From contig NZ_SBKQ01000001.1 in NCBI RefSeq assembly GCF_004122145.1, positions 124,001 to 188,000 on the forward strand: DNA of 64,000 nucleotides, given 5' to 3'. The notes under the pieces are model-generated. The model searched no databases, was not told the origin of the DNA, and saw nothing but the letters and a program-made list of their open reading frames with translations. Source of the stretch: Flavobacterium piscinae (GTDB lineage Bacteria; Bacteroidota; Bacteroidia; Flavobacteriales; Flavobacteriaceae). This document shows positions 62,767 through 64,000 of the stretch, one piece after another; position 1 is the first letter of the stretch, and every line of letters begins with the position of its first letter. The translations under genes and the position numbers were made by a program.

Positions 62767-63291
62767 CTAAAGATACATCTCTACCAAACCTTCAGGTAAA
62801 TTCATAATCACCTTCTTGTTTTCTCGATCAATTTTAACCAAAAACTGATCTATCATCGGAATAAGCATTTCTACATTTCCATTTAACACTTCAAAAAGAG
62901 GTTGAGCAGTTGAATCATTGATAGAAACAATTTTTCCCACCATACCTAGTCGTTGGTCTTCTACCTCAAAACCAATTACTTCATGATAATAGAATTGATT
63001 TCCTTCTAATTTTGGCAAAAATGAAAGCGGTAGATAAAGTTCACAACCCATAATGGCATCGGCATCTTCTTCCGTGTCTACATCTTCAAATTTGACTCTG
63101 AGAAAGTCATTTTTATGCAGCGAACTATTTTCAATAAAAAATGGAACCAGATTTTTGTTTAATTCAACAAAAACTGATTCCATGTTTTCATATAATTCAG
63201 GTTCGTCCGTGTCTAGAAAGACCAAAACCTCACCTTTGAAACTAAATTTTTTAGCGATTTTGCCAAGATAGAAGCATTCTTCTTTTCGCAT
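62767..63291 (-). CDS. rimM: Ribosome maturation factor RimM
   Basis: A 174-residue protein with the RimM N-terminal domain (FYLGKIAKKFSFKGEVLVFL) and the PRC-barrel (YYHEVIGFEVEDQRLGMVGK and PMIDQFLVKIDRENKKVIMN). It helps mature the 30S head domain. It lies 12 bases downstream of rpsP, as in many bacteria, confirming an rpsP-rimM operon. Confidence 0.96.
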   Translation of the reverse strand: MRKEECFYLGKIAKKFSFKGEVLVFLDTDEPELYENMESVFVELNKNLVPFFIENSSLHKNDFLRVKFEDVDTEEDADAIMGCELYLPLSFLPKLEGNQFYYHEVIGFEVEDQRLGMVGKIVSINDSTAQPLFEVLNGNVEMLIPMIDQFLVKIDRENKKVIMNLPEGLVEMYL

Positions 63292-63303
63292 TATCGCAAA
63301 GAA

Positions 63304-63876
63304 TTAAGCTTCTTTTTCTTCGTTTGCTTCTTCAGCAGCAGGAGCTTCTTCAACAGGAGGAGTTTCCTCAGCAACCACTTCGCTTACTTCTTCTGCAACT
63401 TCTTCAGTAGCTTCAGCCGCTTTTAATGCTTCAGCCGCAGCGTTTGCACGTTTTTCGTTAGCTGCTTTCTCCGCTTTTAATGCCTCCGCTTTTGCTTTTT
63501 CTTGAGCTTTTGTTAAACCTTCTTTTTTAGAAGTAACTTTATTTGCTTTTTCTTCTAACCAAGCGGCTAATTTAGCATCTGCTTGTTCTTGTGTTAAAGC
63601 ACCTTTTCTAACACCACCATCCAAGTGATGTTTCAACAACGCACCTTTATAAGAAAGAATAGCTCTTGCAGTATCGGTTGGTTGAGCTCCATTGTGTAAC
63701 CATTGAACAGCACTGTCCAAGTTTAAATCAATGGTTGCAGGGTTAGTGTTTGGATTGTAAGTTCCGATTTTATCTAAGAATTTACCATCTCTTTTGGCTC
63801 TTGCATCAGCAGCCACAATCCAGAAAAAAGGTTTTCCTTTTTTACCGTGTCTTTGTAATCTAATTTTTACTGGCAT
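63304..63876 (-). CDS. rpsP: 30S ribosomal protein S16 with long C-terminal extension
   Basis: The first 80 or so residues are canonical S16 (MPVKIRLQRHGKKGKPFFWI, DSAVQWLHNGAQPTDTARAI). About 110 more residues form a charged Ala/Glu/Lys tail (KAEALKAEKAANEKRANAAA) ending in an acidic, Pro-containing stretch. S16 is usually 80-100 residues; extended forms are, as I recall, normal in Bacteroidota. It leads the operon with rimM. The start is 27 bases before a GTACTCGA-rich leader with no further gene to the window edge (63877-64000). Confidence 0.95.
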   Translation of the reverse strand: MPVKIRLQRHGKKGKPFFWIVAADARAKRDGKFLDKIGTYNPNTNPATIDLNLDSAVQWLHNGAQPTDTARAILSYKGALLKHHLDGGVRKGALTQEQADAKLAAWLEEKANKVTSKKEGLTKAQEKAKAEALKAEKAANEKRANAAAEALKAAEATEEVAEEVSEVVAEETPPVEEAPAAEEANEEKEA

Positions 63877-64000
63877 AATCGTATGATTAAATTGTGAGGT
63901 ACTCGACCTCTGTTAATTGAGGGTGCAAATATATAAAAGTTTTTCGGATTAAAAACCAATGCTTTAAATTTTATTTTAAATACCGGATTTACCTTATTTT

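Noticed and set aside
63304..63876. Long C-terminal tail of S16 as a fusion or frameshift
   Set aside because: The tail is in frame, of low complexity and, as I recall, usual in this phylum.

Overview
The window comes from a low-GC chromosome of the family Flavobacteriaceae (phylum Bacteroidota), most likely Flavobacterium or a close relative. The evidence is several proteins with type IX secretion system (T9SS) C-terminal sorting domains, two TonB-dependent receptors with carboxypeptidase-like N-terminal domains, an S16 ribosomal protein with a long Ala/Glu/Lys tail, DUF4271, DUF4296 and DUF3050 proteins, and AT-rich promoters carrying TAnnTTTG boxes. I recognised no tRNA, rRNA, CRISPR array, transposase or phage gene.

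Layout. 0-13.6 kb is mostly housekeeping: a YugP-like zinc peptidase, an Lrp regulator, saccharopine dehydrogenase, DUF423, pckA, hemD with a DUF4271 gene, a dolichol-phosphate-mannose-synthase-like glycosyltransferase, pyrC, a DUF4296 lipoprotein, an epimerase, tyrS and a LuxE-like acyltransferase. 13.7-25.7 kb is a secreted-protein and polymorphic-toxin region: a T9SS type B protein, small lipoproteins, and a giant SpvB/RHS protein. That protein is split by a 9-T run and is followed by a putative immunity gene, an orphan toxin tip and a frameshifted possible second immunity gene. A 35-bp imperfect direct repeat joins the current tip and the orphan tip in the same reading frame. 26.2-35.1 kb is a defence island: an XRE regulator with three 40-bp-spaced operator-like repeats, then a compact operon hsdR-hsdS-darT-darG-hsdM in which a DarTG DNA ADP-ribosylation toxin-antitoxin pair sits inside a type I restriction-modification system. 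A small coiled-coil protein follows.

35.2-43.6 kb holds surface proteins (two T9SS type A proteins, a beta-helix-like lipoprotein and a TonB-dependent receptor) divergent from a PhoB-like/PhoR-like two-component pair. The intergenic region between them carries five GTT motifs at exactly 11-bp spacing, as expected for a Pho-type response regulator. 43.6-51.3 kb looks like a sugar locus, probably sucrose: a LacI repressor, two perfect palindromic operators, a TonB receptor, a small redoxin, an SLC45-like transporter, an alpha/alpha-barrel glycosidase and a PfkB sugar kinase.

51.3-64 kb returns to conserved genes: a glycosyltransferase, trmB, LysE, an alkyltransferase-like DNA repair protein, Mrp and NifU iron-sulfur proteins, a ferredoxin reductase and its ferredoxin separated by an inserted nucleotidyltransferase toxin-antitoxin-like pair, lipid and acyl-CoA enzymes, trmN6, rimM and rpsP. 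Structured intergenic repeats and short CTTGAAACC/TCAGAACC-type repeats occur in several gaps.

All functional calls rest on motifs read by eye and on knowledge of the families. No database search was run.
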